Shown here: piece by piece, positions 46,040 to 57,640 of the stretch
Layout: each line of letters begins with the position of its first letter
How positions within the stretch are numbered: position 1 is the stretch's first letter
Source: Hemileia vastatrix
Lineage: Eukaryota; Basidiomycota; Pucciniomycetes; Pucciniales; Zaghouaniaceae
DNA: 64,000 nucleotides
Direction of reading: 5' to 3'
NCBI GenBank assembly: GCA_030280995.1
Contig: JASXTE010000002.1
Span: forward strand, 1,318,501-1,382,500
The notes under the pieces: generated by a model
What the model was told of the DNA's origin: nothing
What the model saw: the letters and a program-made list of their open reading frames with translations, nothing else
The model's database searches: none
Translations under genes and position numbers: made by a program

Positions 46040-47214
46040 TGTCAGCCTAAATATCCTTAGGACTGAGTATTTCTTATGCTTAAAATAAGATAAACTTAAG
46101 TAGATTAAGCTTATATCTTAAAAATAAGGTTAAAATAATAATATAGATTATTTTATTATATATATATAATTATTATTCTATTATATAACTTATAATAGTT
46201 TAAATAGCTTATCCATGGCCTAATAATATTTATTAAGGTGTTAATGGAGTCATAATATACTTATCTTAAGTGATATGAAGTAATTATTGACATACATAAG
46301 CTTATATGTATACATAAATATCATATTCAGTGAAATATGCAGTATATTATGTATATTTAGGTATATAAGTGGGTTTTAGCCCCTTAATAGCCTATAACCT
46401 TTGTTTTTCTGCTTATTTTAGGTCATATAGACGAAATCAGTGGACTCACAACGCCTACAGAAGCATAGACACCTATATCAGGCGCATACACCCAGTTTGG
46501 ACAACTAAAATTACTTCCTTGGATGGTTATTCACGGATTTATGGGTTGGAAGGACATTTCTGGGTTAATGTGGATGCTTGGGGATGTTATTGGGGGCTTG
46601 AACATTTTATTTGTTTCCTTTATATGCTTTTAGTTTCATTAAATCTCTTTTTGAATGTTTATTTTACCTGTTTCTTTATGGTATCTGCTTTTATCTGGGT
46701 TTTCTATTTATGGTATGGATCAGTGTTATTATTAATAGTGATGTAGGGTCCTTACTGGAGGTCTGGGTGTTGAAACTGCTTGAAGTGGACGCCATGGGGA
46801 GGTGATGGGCCTTCACAGTGCTGTAATTGCCGGGGATAGCAGTGACATCATCTGGATTGAAGGTCTGTGCACTCCAGTGGATTTGGGTATAAGTAAGGAG
46901 GGATTTTGTCAGTTATTTATCATCATTCAATTACTACAACTCCAACAAACACTACTATACAATTATTAACATTTAGAAATATATTATAAAGCCACTATAA
47001 ATTGATTTTATCTTTATATAAGCTATAACTATATTTTATTCATCTATTTTCCACCACTAGCACGCATTTAAATCCAAGTATTGTGAGTTTGATTTGAGTA
47101 TAACTATTTTATTAGTCTTCCCCTGAGGTTTAATCACTAAATAATTTATCAATAAGTAGTAGGACCATAAATAAACACTATTATATCATACTTATATACT
47201 AGACTATACTGACA
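46040..47214 (+). repeat. 3' LTR of element C
   Basis: Very similar to the 5' LTR apart from about 27 extra bases (GGTTGGAAGGACATTTC region near 46544). It ends ATACTGACA and is followed by CTTCA. Confidence 0.9.
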
Positions 47215-48026
47215 CTTCATCTGAAGAGGAAGTAGAAGCCAATCCAGCTGAGTGTTTTCATGGACAATCTGCCCACATAGAGAAGGTCTGTCTGCTGCTT
47301 GATTGTCACTATCCGCATCCAGAAATCACGCATCAGCAAGAAGCCCACTGTTGCATCAATCCAGCAAATCCTCAAGAGTATTTTGAGCTAACCTTTTCAA
47401 TGGAACAAAATTGGGCACATGCAATGGTCAGTTTTTTTTGCTTCTCAAATAGCTTAACCTATTAATCTTTATCCTTTTCATTTTCAGGTTACAAATCCTA
47501 AAGAGGTGACATACCTTGTGCCGCCAAAGACACCCATTTTTCAGTGGCATCCAATAAAATCTCGTGCCCAAGTCAATACTTCTGAAGCAGCAGCCTCCAC
47601 TCTTCCACATTCAATCAGATCCTCACCTGAATATGATGCCTTTGAAGATGAATCAACCTTGGAAGAGTTTCTAAATCATGCACAAGTCAAAGTATCAGAT
47701 TCTGATTTGCAGGAAGGGTTGTCTGAGCTTCGAATTACTCACTGGCCTTTATTTCAAGACTTCACTTCAGAACATCTTATGCAGGTAGGTATTCCTGAAG
47801 CATATGCTTTGGCATGTGTCAGGGCAGTCAAAAAATATCCTTTATATTTGCAAAGGAAGCGGAATAAGACATCTTAATGGAGGGGGGACTTAATGGTTTT
47901 ATAATGAGTAACTTCTACTGTGTAGCATTTAAAGATGTTATAAAATCAAATATCTATATTTCCATGAACACAAGTGAAATATAATTTTACTAGTATGTCT
48001 GATTTATGTAGCCACTAGCCCTAAAT

Positions 48027-49010
48027 ATCTTCTTCATCAAAAAAGGTGTGAATACCAAATGAACAAATTGATAAATAATTGCCATGTCCTCTTTTCCACC
48101 ATTCAATTTTCCATCACGGCGTAAAGCACTTTTTAAAACACTAAATCCATTTTCAATAGGATTAAAGTCAGGAGATTAAGCAGGTAGATACAGCAGCTTA
48201 CATACCCTTTCTTCAAAAATTTTTGCAATACATCCACCATGGTGGAATGCAGCATTATCCATTATCAAGACACTGTTAGGTCCAGGATATGTGTTCATCA
48301 TAGGAAGCTTGTGTGAATGAAATAAAAGCTAAATTTTAGTATATTTCCAAATATTAATATTATTTTTTAACAAATTACCAAAATGTTTTGCAAATAATAC
48401 TCAAAATGTGTGTGACAAACCATTGGCTCTAGGATAGCTGTTGCCACTAAACCAGACAAAGAAACAGCTGGTATAATATTGAAGCGGTGTGTAGCTCGCG
48501 CCTGTGGGATTCGTGGAGTACTTTGACCTACAGGTGCCCATGCTGTTGTGTGAGCAACACCTTCTGAGCAGACTCCACACTCATCTTGAATGGAAACAAA
48601 CACTTTAAATCTACCAAAAAATATACTTAAAAATTGTCTCACCAGTAAAGACCAAAAATTTTGGGTCAAAATCAGCCACCAAAGTGATGTATCTGATTCG
48701 GGAATGTTTTTTTTGATTGGGGTGGACTTTTCTATATGTTTTTTGACAATTTCAAGCATAATATTAACTCTTGGTGAATTGTGGACTGTGAGACTCTAAT
48801 ATTGTGATTTTCGAACAAAGCGTTTTGCAGCTCCATTTGGTACACAGTAGGATTTTTATTTATCATCTCCAGAATAAATTTGTGTTGTTCCTCATCCAAA
48901 GTAAAGGGGTGTCCTTGTCTCATATAGGTATCAGGATTTGTAATGACAGACTTTGTCTCTTGATATAATCCCATCCAGCGAGATAAAGAATTCCTTTAAA
49001 TTTGTGATCC
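48027..49010 (-). pseudogene. Tc1/mariner-type transposase, degraded
   Basis: The pieces lie in several frames. Near 48974-48732: a helix-turn-helix region (GLYQETKSVI, PFTLDEEQ, NPTVYQMELQNALFE, VSQSTIHQEL). Near 48600-48367: the catalytic core start VFVSIQDECGV, then FNIIPAVSLSG. A possible intron (GTAATT...CACAAG, about 48375-48313) leads to NTYPGPNSVLIMDNAAFHH with the second catalytic Asp, and SPDFNPIENGF with the third acidic residue. The Tyr before SPDFNP is a stop codon. The D...D...E layout and TA duplication fit the Tc1/mariner superfamily. Frame shifts and stops show it is inactive. Confidence 0.8.
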
Positions 49011-49379
49011 ATATTTTTCATTGATATCATCCAAGTAATTACCACATCTACTTTAAAATGAGGGTCATATTTTATATAAACCATTTCAAAACAACAGAAA
49101 AGAGAAGTAAAGAGGATGTCAAAAGTCAAGAGGAGAAGAGGTGAATAATGTGAAGGTTTCAAAAAGTAAATAAAAGTAATATTAATGTGCAAAGAAAAAA
49201 AAATGAACTGTCAAAACCAAAATTCAGATCACAAATAATTCTGTAATATTTTAGGCTTTGACATGAAAAATATGTGTTTGGGGAATCACACAATTTATAT
49301 TTAAAATAAACCACATTTTACACTTTATAACCACTTGCTCAAAAAAAATTCTGAGTAAGAGAGCTAGTAAAAACATTTC

Positions 49380-49950
49380 TAGTAAAATTCTCAATAATTT
49401 CACCATCCTTGAGAAAGGGGCAGATAGAGAATCTGATTGAGATAAAAAATAAATAAATAAAATAAAAAACAATTCAGTCAAAAAACCATAAACAAAATAA
49501 AGAGAAAAGAAAAGAAAAAAGAAAACCGGGAGAAGATTTACTTTTGAGGAGGGAGGGGGGAAGACAAAATGGATGTAAATAGGGGCGAGAAAGTGCAAAA
49601 TGGGTAGGGGGATCTGACTAATAATGGCTTCATTATATCTGTTGTTTACATTGTAGAAAGGTGGTGGAGAAAGGGGCAGATTGAGAATCTAATCAAGATT
49701 AGGCATCTGAGGAGAAAAAAAAACAAATAAAAATAAAAATGACTTACATTACTTTAATATAGCAATTGAGAAAAAAAACCATAAATAAAATAAAGAGAAG
49801 AGAAAATAAATAAAGAAAAAAAAAGAAAAGAAAAAATTAATGAAATATAAAAACTAAAACCGGGAGAAGACTTACTTTTGAGGAGGGAGGGGGGAAGACA
49901 AAATGGATGTAAATATGGGCGAGAAAGTGCAAAATGGGTGGGGCAATTTC
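49380..49950. repeat. Internal tandem duplication at the right TIR
   Basis: The block with AACCGGGAGAAGA, the GGAGGGAGGGGGG tract and GACAAAATGGATGTAAAT occurs at about 49525-49610 and again at about 49858-49945, embedded in A-rich DNA. The minus frames at 49251-49598 and 49837-50034 are copies of each other and not genes. Confidence 0.65.
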
Positions 49951-50150
49951 ATGAGAGCCCCCCCCACCCCACCGACCCAGCTCAGGTACTGATTGATCAA
50001 CTAATAGAATATACGCAAGCAAACCAAGTGTCAACTAGATCCTCATCTAGTGACACTTGCGACAAGCTTGTGGGACGAAAAAACTAAAAAAATGCTGGGT
50101 AAGTTGGGGTGAATTTTTGATTTCTGCACCAACATTTTTTGATGTAGCTG
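49608..50150 (-). repeat. Right terminal inverted repeat
   Basis: Reverse complement of the left repeat, ending at GATGTAGCTG before TA. It contains the same acceptor-plus-ATG block (minus strand, near 49708), so the transposase side has a matching start region. Confidence 0.85.
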
Positions 50151-50151
50151 T

Positions 50152-51712
50152 AAGTAAATTTTGCATCCATATTGCTTCTTGACCAGCATCAACAGTAGCT
50201 TTACTTTCCGCTTCAGAAGTACTGAGTGCAACAGTAGGTTGTTTTTTACAACACCAGCTTACTGCCATTCCATTAATGGTAAAAACATATCCTGTTATTG
50301 ATTGTCGTGTTTCTTGACAACCAGCCCAGTCTGCTTCAGCAAAACCGTCTGGCATTGAGTGACTTAAATTTCCATCATACTTGAACACATCAAAACTTTT
50401 GAAATTTAAAGAAAAATTGATTGCTCCTTTGAGATATTGTAGTACTCTTTTGAATGCTATCCAATGTTTAATTCCAGGTGCATTTAAATGTTGAGCTAAT
50501 TGACTGTTTGCAAAAGCAATATCTGGTCAAGTAGCTTGAGAAATGTATTTTAATTGTCCTATAGCTCTTCGATAATTAATGTTTAATTTTAAGAATGCTT
50601 CAATTTCATCTTGAGTTGCCTTTTTGAGTTGAGTATTCATCATCATTGGTGTTGAAATTGGTTTACAATCAATCATTTCATAGGATTCAAGTAAATTTTT
50701 CATCTCTTGATCTTGACATAAAGATAAGGTTTTAGCTTTTTGATTTCTTTCAACTTGCATGCCAAGGATAAATTTAGCGTCTCCTAAATCATCCATCTCA
50801 AAATGACTTTTGATTGCTTCTTAAAACCAAGATATGTCCTTACCAAAAATTGATAGATCATCACATGCATGTGAACATAGCATGGGTTATCTTGGCTTTC
50901 ATGAATAAAAAGGCAAGGATCTGCTGAAGAAAAATAGAAATTGATTGAATAGAAGAAATTAAGTAATTTGTTATACCAGCATTGTGAAGCTTGCTTTCAA
51001 CCGTATAGAGACCGTTTAAGTAATAAAACAGGATATTTGAAATTGCCAGGCTTTTTCATTCCAAGAGGAAAATTCATGAATACTTCTTCATCTGGCTTTC
51101 CATGAAGAAAAGCACCTTTCATGTCCATTTAAGCAAGTTCACAATCCTCACTATTAGCTATGCTGATCAAAACTCAAAGTGTTGCTAAACTTCCAGTTGT
51201 TGCAAAGGTTTTGAAATAATTGACACCTGCTTTTTGAGAACAACCCCTGGCACACAATCTTGCTTTATACTTATTAACATTTCCATCTGCATCACACTTG
51301 ATTTTGAACACCCATACGGAACCTATATCTGATATATTATTTGGTTTTTTAATTACTTCCCACACTTTCTGTTCTTCAATCATTTTAAGCTCCTTATCAA
51401 TTGCTACAATCCAGTTATCAGAATCTGAATGATTCATTGCTTCAAAGTAAGTAAGTGGATTAGAGAAGACCAAATTGGATGTGAGATCATGTAAAGAATG
51501 TAATAATAAATTTGTTGTATAGCAGAGATATTGATTGATTAAAGTACTTGTGTTAATTACTCTCCAACTACGTTGTGGTCTTCCAACATTGGCGGAGCCC
51601 TTTGTTGGTCTGTTTGGCGTTTTGTTGATATGTCTTAAATGGCATTGTTTATTAATGGTGATTTTTTCTGGAATTATTTGACAAATATTGGGACTGTGGG
51701 GATGTGGGTATT
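50152..51712 (-). pseudogene. Ty1/copia Pol: linker, RT and RNase H N-terminal part
   Basis: From the 5' side: a linker RPQRSWRVINTS, then the RT start EAMNHSDSDNWIVAIDKEL and VWVFKIKCDADG, KARLCARGCSQ, GAFLHGKPDEEVFM, SLYG, a degenerate catalytic site ACDDLS instead of YVDD (near 50860), FILGMQVERN, AIGQLKYIS, and the RNase H stretch FAEADWAGCQETRQSITGY and ALSTSEAE. At least three stops or frame breaks occur. The 5' part (Gag, protease, integrase) is absent, cut near 51715 by the next element. Confidence 0.85.
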
Positions 51713-52654
51713 ACCATCGGATAGCCCCGGTTTTTCTCTATATTTTTTGTCTTGTTGACATTTTTTATATTCTAAGTATTTGGGGGATTATTTCTCATTT
51801 TTCATTTCAAAAGATAGCTGTTTAATTTTGTTTTTTGCGTTTTATGGGCTAACCTTAAGTCTTAGGTTTAAGTGCTTAGTACCATTAGAAAGGGCTAATT
51901 TTTCTCTACGTTTCATGTCTCGATATTGTTGTAGCTCAATTATGTGTTTTAAAGATTTTAGTAGTTCTAGTTTATTTTTCTAAGTATTTTGGGTGTTTTT
52001 GGTGGTTTTCTGGCTTCAGGGTGGTCCTGCTGCTTCAGGCGGGCCTCCCGATGTTGGGCGGACCGCCCACCCCAGTGCTAGAAGGCTGGGAAGCATTTCT
52101 AGAGGGGTTTTATACAATTTGGCACTCAGAAACGCCATATTAGTGGGTGTGCATGGGCTCTTAGATAGTGGTCTGTGTGTATATAGCTAATAAGACAGTT
52201 TGGGGCAACCTTAATTATCATACAACCATCCAGAGGTGATATCCTGGTTCCTCACTCAGTTTTCAATGTTTTTGGCCACAATTGGCTGTTTTTGTTGCAA
52301 GGTTAGTTCTTCATTTAACTCAACTTTTGCAACTGTTTTCTCTGGTGTAGTCTTGCAAGCTATATCAAGTATTATTGCTGTCTCTGGTGTGGATCTGCAA
52401 CCTACATCAAGTATCATTGCTTTCTTGGGTGTGGAAATTGGTCTAAATTTCAGTTCTTTGGTTTGGTAGTCTGTCTGGAGACTACTTTCTTGGCTGATCA
52501 GGAAGTCAAGTGTATTGGAAAAGGGCTTTAAACAACAGGAACCAATTTACTGTAGCAGGTAAATCTCACTTATATTTTTCTAAAGGGACAGGGGATTTTC
52601 TCTCTGGTTTTTCTCCAAATCCCTTGGCCAAGGCCTATAGCTAGCACTATTGGA

Positions 52655-53590
52655 TTGTCTACCTTTCTGGAGCCCAACGTAGTGGTGAGATTGGGGTCTA
52701 AAAGTAAGTCCTCCCAATTGTGCACCGCTAGGGTTTCTTATACACCTTTCAAAAACATTACCTGGGCCACACATGTGAGAAATGGGGAAACCCTTGGTTT
52801 TTGTTCCAGGTCTGGTGGTGAAGACATCCTGAAGATCCCTCAAGTTGAAGGTGGAGCCGCACAGTACAGGAAGGTAGCGCAGAAGATTAGGCCTGTCAAT
52901 GAGCCTATGACTGTAGGTTTGAATCCTCCTTTGAAAAGGCCTTTGTTATCAAGAGATCTGTACTGTACTCCTCTGGTAAAGAATCCTTCTGATTTTGTGG
53001 AAACCTCTCGAGTGACTGTGGAAAGGTTGAAAGTTGTTAATTTTGGTCCTGATGGGTGGTTGTCTGATGAGGAAAAGAAGTTGTTGTTGCACGTTATTGT
53101 GCTCATGGAGAAAAAGGTAGCATTTGTTGAAGAGGAAAGGGGTGTGTTGAAACACTCTTATGGGGAACCTTACTTGATTCCTGTGGTTTGTCATGAATCT
53201 TGGCGAATCAAACCTATTCCGATTCCAGCTGCTATTAGAGACGAGTTTGTGGATATTGTTAGGGAAAGAGTCAGGACAGGATTGTATGAACAATCAACTT
53301 CTAGTTACTCAAGTTGAGTTTTCTGTGTTAAGAAACAGAATGGGAAGTTGAGGGTGGTGCATGATCTTAGTGCCTTGAATAGAGTCACTATCAATGATGT
53401 GGGGATGCAGCCAAGTGCGGAGGACTTTGTGGAAGCTTTTTCTGGAAGGGTATGTTATGGTTTGGGAGATATTATGGGGGGTTTGATGAAAGGGAACTTC
53501 ACACTGATTCACGGCCACTCACAATGTTTGAGACTTTTCTGCGAAGATTTCAGCCCACTAGGTTACCTCAAGGAACAACTAATTCAGTAG
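52655..53590 (+). pseudogene. N-terminal half of element E reverse transcriptase
   Basis: One phase with TGA at 53315. Typical gypsy RT entry: a PIPIPAAIRDEF linker, TGLYEQSTSSYSS, then VFCVKKQNGKLRVVHDLSALN. This wording (palm motif RVVHDL) is characteristic of a basidiomycete gypsy lineage different from A-D. The reading frame slips near 53490 into the next piece. Confidence 0.75.
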
Positions 53591-53913
53591 CAGTATATCA
53601 AGCACAAATGGCTTGGATTCTACAGGATGAGGTTCCAACTCATGCTGGTATTTTCATTGATGATGGTGGAATTAAAGGACCCTCCACTGATTATGGAAAT
53701 GAAGTGCTGAAGGAGAACCCAGGTATAAGGAGATTTTTTTGGGAATATGCAATTAACCTAGAGAGAGTATTGTTTAGGATTGAAGAGGCTGGTTTGACCA
53801 TTTCTGGGTCAAAGTTTTGTTGTTGTGTTCCTGCTCTGGAGATTCTAGTTCATGCTGTATGTAAGGAGGGAAGGATTATGGCAAAGAAGAAAGTTAATAA
53901 AATTCAGTCATGA
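53452..53913 (+). pseudogene. Catalytic half of element E reverse transcriptase
   Basis: Carries RLPQGTTNSVAVYQ and the active site IFIDDGG, then GIRRFFWEYAINLERVL and GLTISGSKF. It ends at TGA 53911, where relatives have a Trp codon (G to A change). Confidence 0.8.
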
Positions 53914-55167
53914 CCAAGGCCCAAAAATGCTACTGAAGTTAGGGGATTTTTGGGAGTTTGTGTGTATGTCAGGATTTTTATTAAAGATTTTTCTTTGTTG
54001 GCTACACCCTTGAGAAGGTTGACCAGGAAAGATGCGGAGCAGGAATGGACTGAAGAGTGTGAAGAGGCTTTTTAGAAATTGAAGAAGGTGGTAGGTGAAG
54101 ATATTATTCTTCACAAGTTGGATTATGGAAGGGAAGCTGGAAGAACTTATCTGGCGGTGGATTCAAGTTATATTGCTGCTGGTGCTGTTTTGTCTCAGGA
54201 AGATAAATCTGGGAAGGTCAGGCCAGTAAGGTATGAGTCTGTAGTTTTTAATGAGGTGGAATCTAGGTATTCTCAGCCAAAGTTGGAATTGTGTGGTGTA
54301 GCAAAAATTTTGAAGAAGCTACAAACCGTTTTGTGGGGGCAGAATTTTGAGCTGCAGGTGGATGCTAAATATCTGGTTCAAATTATCAACACACCTAGTC
54401 TTCCAAATGCTCCAATGACTAAGTGGGTGGTATTTATTCAACATTTTTCTTTTGACCTGGTGCACAAGCCAGGTAAGACGTTTACAATGCCAGATGGATT
54501 ATCAAGAAGACCACTCACAGATAATGATTCTGATTCTGAAGAATTTGATGAAGATGTTCCAGTGGTTAGGGCCAGCGCAAGGGGTGCTGAAGATTTTTCT
54601 CTCCTCCCCCAAGAGGCTAAACTGGATGATTGTTCTTGCCTCCACCAAGAGGTTAAACTGGATGGTTCTGATCTTGATTCTGGTGATCAGGATGTTTTTG
54701 TTGATGAAGATGGGGCCGTTGTTTGGGATGGCTCAAAATTAGAGAATGGTTTTTTTCTTGGTGAACTGGATTTTCTTAAGATTCAGTGGAAGAAAAAGAA
54801 GGTGCTGAAGTTTAGGGACTGGTGTCCTGGATGGGCCGGTCGTCTTGCTCATGTGTACACTGGAGATTTTGATGACAGGGTTGTACCCTTGGATATTGTT
54901 TTGTTGGATTTTGAAGATGAGACCTGTGGTCAGATTGGGGTTTATTTTATTATGGTTGAATATCTGTTAACCTTAGAGAGGCCAGATACTTGTGATGATG
55001 ATACTTGGGTGGCAATCGAGAAGAAGAGTCCTGGATTTTATGTGTCAGGAAGGAGGTTGATGAGGAGGAGACATCCAAATCCTCAAATGGTGGTGACTCA
55101 GAAGAAGGGTCAAGAATTAGTTTTGAAGTATTTGCATGAAGACCTTGGTCATAGAGGTTTTGGGTAG
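53914..55167 (+). pseudogene. Element E RNase H and integrase zinc-domain start
   Basis: Continues PRPKNATEVRGFLGVCVY, with TAG at about 54073, then RNase H (YLAVDSSYIAAGAVL, ELCGVAKIL). The part from about 54500 is acidic and repetitive. It ends at YLHEDLGHRGFG followed by TAG at 55165, inside the HHCC domain. Confidence 0.8.
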
Positions 55168-55206
55168 ACTTATAGAAGAGTAGAAGATAGATTTTGGTGG
55201 CCAGGC

Positions 55207-55929
55207 ATGAAGTTGGCTGTGCAGGGTTGGGTTCAATCTTGTGAAGAAAGTCAAAGAAGAAGTCACTTGAAACTTAAAGAGGTTGGTTGTGCTACTGGTG
55301 AAACAACAGTGTTTGGAAGAGTCAGTTTGGATGCTTTCCATATCAAAGAGGGCAGGTATAAATACTTGATTGTCGCTAGGGATGATTTGTCTGGTTGGGT
55401 TGAGGTGGTGCCTCTGGTTAATTTGACTTCCAAAAATGTGGCAGAAATTTTGAAGAAAGAATGGGTATTTAGGTATGGATTGATGAAGTTGGTGACTTCT
55501 GATGGTGGGCCAGAGTTTGGAGCTGAATTCAAAGGAGCTGTGGCAAGTATTGGTTCTAAAGTCAGGGTGGCTACATCTTATTATCCTGAAGCTGAAGGCA
55601 TGGTTGAAAGAGGCCATCAAGTTATCAAAAATGCTTTGGTGAAAATGTGTGGAGATAGTGCTGAAAAATGGAGGCATTATTTACCCTTGGTGTTATTTGC
55701 TGATAGGGTCACTGTAAAAAGGACAGCTGGCTATTCCCCTTATAAATTAATTTTTGGGAAGAAAGTTGTTCTACCGGTGGATTTGGAAGCTGTCTCTTAT
55801 CTTGGAATTGATTGGGATGATATATGCTCAACAGAAGATTCACTCTGTGCCAGGATGCAACAGTTGGAATGTAGAGAGGAATGTCAAGAGAAGGCATACT
55901 CTAGAATGATGAAGATAAGAAATCAATAA
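55207..55929 (+). pseudogene. Element E integrase core
   Basis: In phase with the preceding piece. The second zinc pair is altered (CEESQRR; relatives have two Cys). The catalytic residues lie in DAFHIKEG, TSDGGPEFGAEF and AEGMVERGHQ. It ends at TAA 55927; similar sequence continues in broken frames to about 56193. Confidence 0.8.
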
Positions 55930-56236
55930 GTCAGATACTGGGACAAGAAGTTGGCTCATAGACTCAGGAATCCCTTGAAACCTGGTTGTTTGGTTTTGGT
56001 GTATAATAGAAGTTTGGAGAGTCAGTGGGGAAAGATGTTTGCTGAAATATAAATGGACCTTACAGAGTCAGATCTCAGGTGTCTGAAGATTCTTATGTTT
56101 TGGAGGAGTTAGATGGCGCAGTCTTAAAGAAGAGAGTGGCTGAAGATCAGGTGAAGAGATTTTATCCTAGAGGCATGAAAAGTGAAGAAGATTGACTCCG
56201 CAATGAGGATAAACTATGGACCATTCTTTAATTTTT

Positions 56237-56740
56237 GGATTTTGATGATGTTGTGCATCTGTTTTGTTGGAAACTTTTTGTTAGAAGGTACCCATGGGTG
56301 GGGCTTCAAGATTTTATTTTGGCAAGTGTGGGGATAACTGATGAGCTGGCTTCTCTATCAACAGTTACCCCAGATTGTCTGTTTCCAACCCCTTCTCTTA
56401 AATTGGTTGAACCCTAGTATTGATTTTTCTTCACAGGTTTAGTCCTCTATGACTTTAAACTGAAAATTATTTTGGTCTTTAAGTGCCCATCTCTTCACAC
56501 TTATTGGTTTTGGTTTAATGTGTTGGATTTTGTGTTTTTGTAAGAAGGTACCTGGGGGGCTTCTAGATTTTATTTTGGCAAGTGTGGGGGTAACTGATGA
56601 GCTGGCTGCTCTGTAGAACAGTTACCCCAGAATGTCTGCTTCAAGTATTTTTGTTTGTCCTAGTTGAATCCTAGTTCTGGTTTTTGTTTTTCAGGTTTCA
56701 AGTTCACTATGACTTTAAACTGCCTTACTGGCTTGGGACA
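56237..56740 (+). repeat. Direct repeat with 260-bp period
   Basis: AAGGTACC... at 56285 recurs at 56545, followed in both by TTTTATTTTGGCAAGTGTG, TAACTGATGAGCTGGC, CAGTTACCCCAGA and, further on, CTATGACTTTAAACTG. It lies downstream of element E Pol and may be a part of its 3' UTR or LTR. Confidence 0.7.
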
Positions 56741-56782
56741 GGCTTTTTTTGTCTATTTGGTTTAGTGGGCAATCACTGGTGG

Positions 56783-57606
56783 TGTCAAGGGTCACTTTTG
56801 GTCTAGAAGCTTTGGTACGGTGTAATATGAAGATTGTAAGGATTTTTTCTTGACTCTAAATAATTAGGTACGTATTTCTCAATCAAGGATGATTCTTTTA
56901 CTCAAATTAAGAGGTAGTTTTTAATAATTTATATAGATTATAGAATTAGAATTACGTAGGGTGTAAATACTAAGGATATAAAATATAATAAATAAGTTTT
57001 AATTGTTGTAGTTGTAGTAAAATGAGTTGGTAAAATAGAATGATCAAAAGACAACAAAAAGAGAGGCCTTTTATAGGCAAAGGAGAGACAAAGCACGGAA
57101 ATCAAATTCTAAAAACAGTAGGAAGAGAGAGAGAAAAAGAACATTCCAGAAAGAGTATTTCAAATAATAAAGTTATTCTAAAAAGAAGGCGTCAAAAAGA
57201 TGTATTTACAGAGTATGTCAGAAATACATCAATATTTTTAATATTTACTGTAAAAGTCAATCCTAAATAAGAAATTTGATTTTTTTGTATATATTTAATA
57301 TTATTTGAATGTTTAAATCTTATTTTATCTTTGTATTTATTTTTTAATATAAAATTTTATTTTTTCCCAACCTGTCAAATGAGCACGGTGTTAGAGAAAA
57401 ATATAAGGGACAAAATTATAATTTTAATTTTAATTATTTATTTAATTAATTAATTTAATTTTAACATTCTGTAATTAGTTAATTTATTATAACTAATTTT
57501 AATGTAACTAAATGATAATTAAATAATAATTAAAAATGATAAGGTGCGGCTTCATCCAGTAAATAATTAATTATTTCACTGGGTAAGTCTAGTAGCCTGG
57601 CTGACA
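56783..57606 (-). repeat. 3' LTR of element D
   Basis: Minus-strand TGTCAGCC...CTTGACA, 824 bp, close match to the solo LTR at 7395-8199. The plus-strand frame 57040-57270 is a shadow. Confidence 0.88.
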
Positions 57607-57640
57607 CTCCCTCACTCTAAAAAAAACAATAAAAAAAATG

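Larger units (their letters stand above)
38396..47214 (+). mobile_element. Ty3/gypsy LTR retrotransposon C (divergent family)
   Basis: LTRs at 38396-39543 (1148 bp) and 46040-47214 (1175 bp) with the duplication CTTCA at 38391-38395 and 47215-47219. The LTR length difference is mainly a deletion of about 27 bp in the left copy near 38893. The coding sequence is clearly homologous to A but far more diverged than B or D. Purine tract GGGGTGAGGGAG precedes the 3' LTR. Confidence 0.95.
37756..47877 (+). pseudogene. SAM-like second gene of the Tc1-type transposon, interrupted by gypsy C
   Basis: Pieces: a start at 37756 in the TIR (early stop TAA near 37830), an open stretch about 37904-38295 broken by TAG near 38041, intron 38296-38349 or -38351 (GTGAGT...CTGCAG), exon to 38395, the gypsy C insertion, exon 47220-47426, intron 47427-47487 (GTCAGT...TTTTCAG) and last exon 47488-47877. 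The last exon ends with a helical SAM-like fold pattern: LEEFLNHAQVKVSD, LRITHWPLFQDF and LMQVGIPEAYAL. A Lys/Arg-rich segment follows the N-terminal stop (KKNYKVSIKVS). SAM-type domains mediate protein-protein contact; in this setting a transposition helper is only inferred. Two nonsense codons and the insertion make it inactive. Confidence 0.6.
37285..50150. mobile_element. Tc1/mariner-type DNA transposon with a second gene, nested in copia and split by gypsy C
   Basis: The ends read CAGCTACATCAAAAAA and the inverse, with TA on both sides (37283-37284 and 50151-50152). The terminal inverted repeats are long: 37285-37853 and 49608-50150. The element encodes a degraded transposase on the minus strand (about 49010-48027) and a convergent SAM-like gene on the plus strand. 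Without gypsy C it would be about 4 kb. The host reading frame of the copia element is restored when it is removed, which fixes both boundaries. Confidence 0.88.
51720..56780 (+). mobile_element. Remnant of a second gypsy lineage (element E)
   Basis: Pol-only remnant with a visibly less AT-rich base composition than its neighbours. No LTR pair and no Gag could be found. Between 51720 and 52650 the sequence shows a 42-bp-type repeat (GGTGT.G.TCTGCAA.CTA.ATCAAGTAT, 52330-52430) and no recognisable protein. It abuts the copia remnant on the left and the LTR of element D on the right. Confidence 0.6.

Noticed and set aside
48590..48799. Plus-strand frame over the transposase
   Set aside because: Antisense shadow of the minus-strand Tc1-type transposase.
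49251..50034. Minus-strand hydrophobic frames near the right TIR
   Set aside because: They are two copies of one A/T- and G-tract repeat and are read from TIR sequence.
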